7,586 nucleotides of DNA from JAYEKL01 sp034660995. Its GTDB lineage: Bacteria; Patescibacteriota; Minisyncoccia; JAHIHE01; JAGLIN01. The stretch is taken from assembly GCA_034660995.1 (NCBI GenBank), contig JAYEKL010000109.1:1-7586 (forward strand). Reading direction: 5' to 3'. A program made the translations under genes and the position numbers. This document shows positions 5,743 through 7,586 of this stretch, one piece after another (the first letter of the stretch is position 1; each line of letters opens with the position of its first letter). The notes under the pieces are model-generated. The model did not search any database, was not told the origin of the DNA, and saw only the letters and a program-made list of their open reading frames with translations.

Positions 5743-5841
5743 TTCCTACAAAACATATTATGATTATAATTAAAGACTAAATATTAGTTCTATCGCTATT
5801 ATTGTTTATTACCATCATCGACAAAGAAATAATAACCACAA
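5715..5841. repeat. 127-bp scaffold-end duplicate, copy 1 (probable assembly artefact)
   Basis: This stretch is identical to 5942-6068 over all 127 bases and ends directly at the run of N. Its part from 5777 to 5841 repeats the last 65 nt, including the stop codon, of the upstream ligase gene. I read it as the end of one contig overlapping the start of the next, not as a gene fragment. The real spacer between the two ligase genes would then be about 98 bp. Confidence 0.85.
5722..5749. repeat. 28-bp perfect palindrome (GTAG-RR-ACG family)
   Basis: A perfect 12-bp stem (gtaggaacgcaa / ttgcgttcctac) with a GATT loop. A second listing of the same palindrome at 5949-5976 lies in the duplicated scaffold end and is probably not a real second copy. 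It is situated between the two ligase genes, where it would also form a hairpin in a joint transcript. Confidence 0.85.
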
Positions 5842-5941
5842 NNNNNNNNNNNNNNNNNNNNNNNNNNNNNNNNNNNNNNNNNNNNNNNNNNNNNNNNNNN
5901 NNNNNNNNNNNNNNNNNNNNNNNNNNNNNNNNNNNNNNNNN
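5842..5941. other. Assembly gap of exactly 100 N
   Basis: One hundred unknown bases, the size often used for gaps of unknown length. Since both sides carry the same 127-bp sequence, the gap is probably empty or negative in length. Confidence 0.95.
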
Positions 5942-6068
5942 TTAAGATGTAGGAACGCAAGATTTTGCGTTCCTACAAAACATATTATGATTATAATTAA
6001 AGACTAAATATTAGTTCTATCGCTATTATTGTTTATTACCATCATCGACAAAGAAATAATAACCACAA
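5942..6068. repeat. 127-bp scaffold-end duplicate, copy 2
   Basis: Identical to 5715-5841 and starting directly after the N run. This copy is continuous with the upstream ligase gene, so it holds that gene's genuine 3' end plus the palindrome at 5949-5976. Confidence 0.85.
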
Positions 6069-7536
6069 AAATCGTTAAAATCGTTGGAGAATAGATCGCT
6101 GTATCAAAAAATGAATGCGCGGAAAACCAAATTAACGAACCAATTAATCCAAAAGACAAAGCGCGTATAAAAATATCTTCAGTTCTTTTACCAGTTTTAA
6201 ATAATTGCCAAATTGTAATACCAATTAATATTAACCAGACAAGTAAAGCAAAAATTCCCATTTCCGCGCCAATATCTAAATATAAATTATGCGCGTATAT
6301 TGGAGTTCTATATCCAGCTGTTGGATATAAATAAATTGAATAATTTCCTATACCAACTCCTGTTAAAAAATTGTCCGCGAACATTTCATATCCTTGGCTC
6401 CAATTTTTAATTCTTTCTGTGTTTGATCCTTCATTAAAATTAAACGACGATAAAAATCTGTTCACGATTGATTGATTGCTAAATATTATAAACAGAATAG
6501 AAATTCCTGTTGCCAATCCTAGAATTATTTTTTTATTAAAGTTTATATATTTCCAAAGTAAAATTATAGTCACGCCAATACCAGCAATTAGCCCAATATA
6601 TCCACCCCGAGAGAATGTTAGCGCTTCAGCTAAAAGCATTATAAAAAGAATGAGGTATAATAATTTACCATTTAAAAATGTACACTTGTCATTCCTATTA
6701 ACAAGAACAATTGCTAAAATAACCGGAATTAAAAGCCCTAAATAAAAAGAAAACATATGCGGGTCTGGAAAAAGAGAGAAAGCGCGAAGCACCGTCGCGC
6801 CACTAATATTTACAAGCCAGCTTGGATTTGCAATAACCTCAGCTCCAAAAGTATTGCCATAAAAAATAGGTGACACAAATTTACTCCAAAAATCCATTAT
6901 TGGATCAATACCTATTAGAAATTGTAGCACAAACTGAATAATTCCTATTAAAGATAAAACAAACCCGCTAGTGATAAGCGCGTTTAAAATCTTGTAAATA
7001 TAATTATTTTTAACCATCCCTCGCCCCTTTGCGATAGTAGAGACGAGGCATTGCCTCGTTCCTACTTTATTTAAGGAGAAAATTGGTAAAGATGTAATAA
7101 TAAAATAAAGTGGAAAAATTGAGAGAAAAACCAGTATTTTTCTAAAAGCTCTTTCCATATCCCACGCCTGTAACATAGAAAAAACCGCAATAAACAAAAA
7201 CAGTAAAATCAGTAAAGTTTGTAAACTAAATCTAATAGCAAATTTCTTTTCTGCTAAAGATTTTATGACCCAGACTGCAAAAAGATATAAAATTAAGACC
7301 CTCCCGGAAGCAAGATCAATCCCAGCAGAAATATTAAGAGCAACCTGAAAAGGAATATATAAAATCAACAAAAATAAAACTTGATTGAAATATTTAAAAG
7401 AGATTGAAATAAATAAAACTGATAATAATATAAACAGAACAGAGAAATTATAAAGAGAAATTAAAATCCCAGAAAAAACAGCCAATACAAAAATAGTTAA
7501 ATATTCAAAATTTATCTTTTTGAGTTTTAGAAACAT
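6004..7536 (-). CDS. O-antigen ligase / Wzy polymerase superfamily membrane protein
   Basis: A 510-aa polytopic membrane protein with about 12-14 hydrophobic helices, a paralogue-type neighbour of the next gene but clearly divergent. It carries the same Wzy_C-type signature: FSRGGYIG at a helix start (308-315), the loop entry SNTERIKNW (371-379, Arg375), GVGIGNYSIYLYP (393-405) and the pair His416-Asn417 in YAHNLYLDIGAEMGIF. By family knowledge it would ligate or polymerise lipid-linked surface glycans. The start is ATG at 7536 with no Shine-Dalgarno motif. A palindrome (7037-7065) encodes VGTRQCLVST (158-167) in a polar stretch between helices, where the surrounding residues (to about 175) also look inserted. 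The 3' end lies beside the scaffold break but is intact. Which of the two proteins is the polymerase and which the ligase is not decidable here. Confidence 0.85.
   Translation of the reverse strand: MFLKLKKINFEYLTIFVLAVFSGILISLYNFSVLFILLSVLFISISFKYFNQVLFLLILYIPFQVALNISAGIDLASGRVLILYLFAVWVIKSLAEKKFAIRFSLQTLLILLFLFIAVFSMLQAWDMERAFRKILVFLSIFPLYFIITSLPIFSLNKVGTRQCLVSTIAKGRGMVKNNYIYKILNALITSGFVLSLIGIIQFVLQFLIGIDPIMDFWSKFVSPIFYGNTFGAEVIANPSWLVNISGATVLRAFSLFPDPHMFSFYLGLLIPVILAIVLVNRNDKCTFLNGKLLYLILFIMLLAEALTFSRGGYIGLIAGIGVTIILLWKYINFNKKIILGLATGISILFIIFSNQSIVNRFLSSFNFNEGSNTERIKNWSQGYEMFADNFLTGVGIGNYSIYLYPTAGYRTPIYAHNLYLDIGAEMGIFALLVWLILIGITIWQLFKTGKRTEDIFIRALSFGLIGSLIWFSAHSFFDTAIYSPTILTIFVVIISLSMMVINNNSDRTNI
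7037..7065. repeat. 29-bp palindrome inside the ligase gene (GTAG-RR-ACG family)
   Basis: Arms gtagagacgaggca and tgcctcgttcctac pair at 12 of 14 positions around a single T. The two mismatches are exactly the RR positions: the left arm has the AG version and the right arm the GA version, as if the two subtypes had recombined. It is read in frame as part of the ligase-like protein. Confidence 0.8.
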
Positions 7537-7586
7537 TTTTATAGATTTAGTATCTACGCGTTTTATAGGGTCATACGCAATTTAGT
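7537..7586. other. Upstream edge of the first ligase gene
   Basis: Fifty bases precede the ATG on the minus strand. I see a TATAAA-like word and a short dyad (TAGAT/ATCTA, 7542-7556), but no paired -35 box and no Shine-Dalgarno motif. The transcript may come from outside the window. Confidence 0.4.

Noticed and set aside
5777..5841. A pseudogene fragment of the upstream ligase gene
   Set aside because: It is part of the exact 127-bp duplicate next to the N gap and is better explained as overlapping contig ends.
6476..6745. Plus-strand open frame of 89 codons
   Set aside because: It is antisense to conserved helices of the ligase-like protein, with no supporting features.
1..7586. Defence system, toxin-antitoxin pair, phage genes or transposase gene
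   Set aside because: All six supported genes have ordinary assignments (translation, RNA turnover, surface glycan, DUF4446), and no spacer has room for a further credible gene.

Overview
The window looks like a piece of a small, AT-rich bacterial genome, most likely Patescibacteria (Candidate Phyla Radiation), possibly Parcubacteria-like. This placement is inferred from four things: the low G+C by eye, a short IF-2 (597 aa with a single small N-terminal domain), no Shine-Dalgarno sequence before any start, and spacers full of short AT-rich direct repeats and perfect palindromes. All six genes lie on the minus strand. The standard genetic code fits, because TGA ends two of the genes. The DNA appears to come from an assembled scaffold: a run of exactly 100 N (5842-5941) is flanked by two identical 127-bp ends.

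Layout in the direction of transcription (right to left). First come two tandem polytopic membrane proteins of the O-antigen ligase / Wzy polymerase superfamily (7536-6004 and 5678-4347), part of a surface-polysaccharide locus that continues beyond the right edge. Next is a 292-bp spacer (4055-4346) holding an AT-rich hairpin, a 111-bp near-perfect palindrome, and a terminator-like hairpin overlapped by a good sigma-70-type promoter. That promoter would drive a four-gene information-processing cluster: a DUF4446 membrane-anchored protein (4054-3566), infB (3445-1652), rbfA (1575-1240) and nrnA (1162-179). The last 178 bp hold a dRS3-type palindrome inside a 16-bp inverted repeat.

Together, infB, rbfA and nrnA cover translation initiation, 30S maturation and nanoRNA/pAp turnover, a gene order widely seen in bacteria. 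The two ligase-like proteins would polymerise or attach lipid-linked glycans at the cell surface.

The most interesting layer is the repeats. Small palindromes occur in spacers and also in frame inside the two ligase genes (4507-4534, 5003-5029, 5417-5452, 7037-7065), adding short hydrophilic peptides to loops. The housekeeping genes show none. Three of the palindromes share conserved ends (GTAG, two purines, ACG). One copy is tandemly duplicated right next to the scaffold break, and the break falls exactly on the unit boundary, which suggests copy-number variation in the sampled population. I found no CRISPR array, tRNA, rRNA or recognisable defence system.
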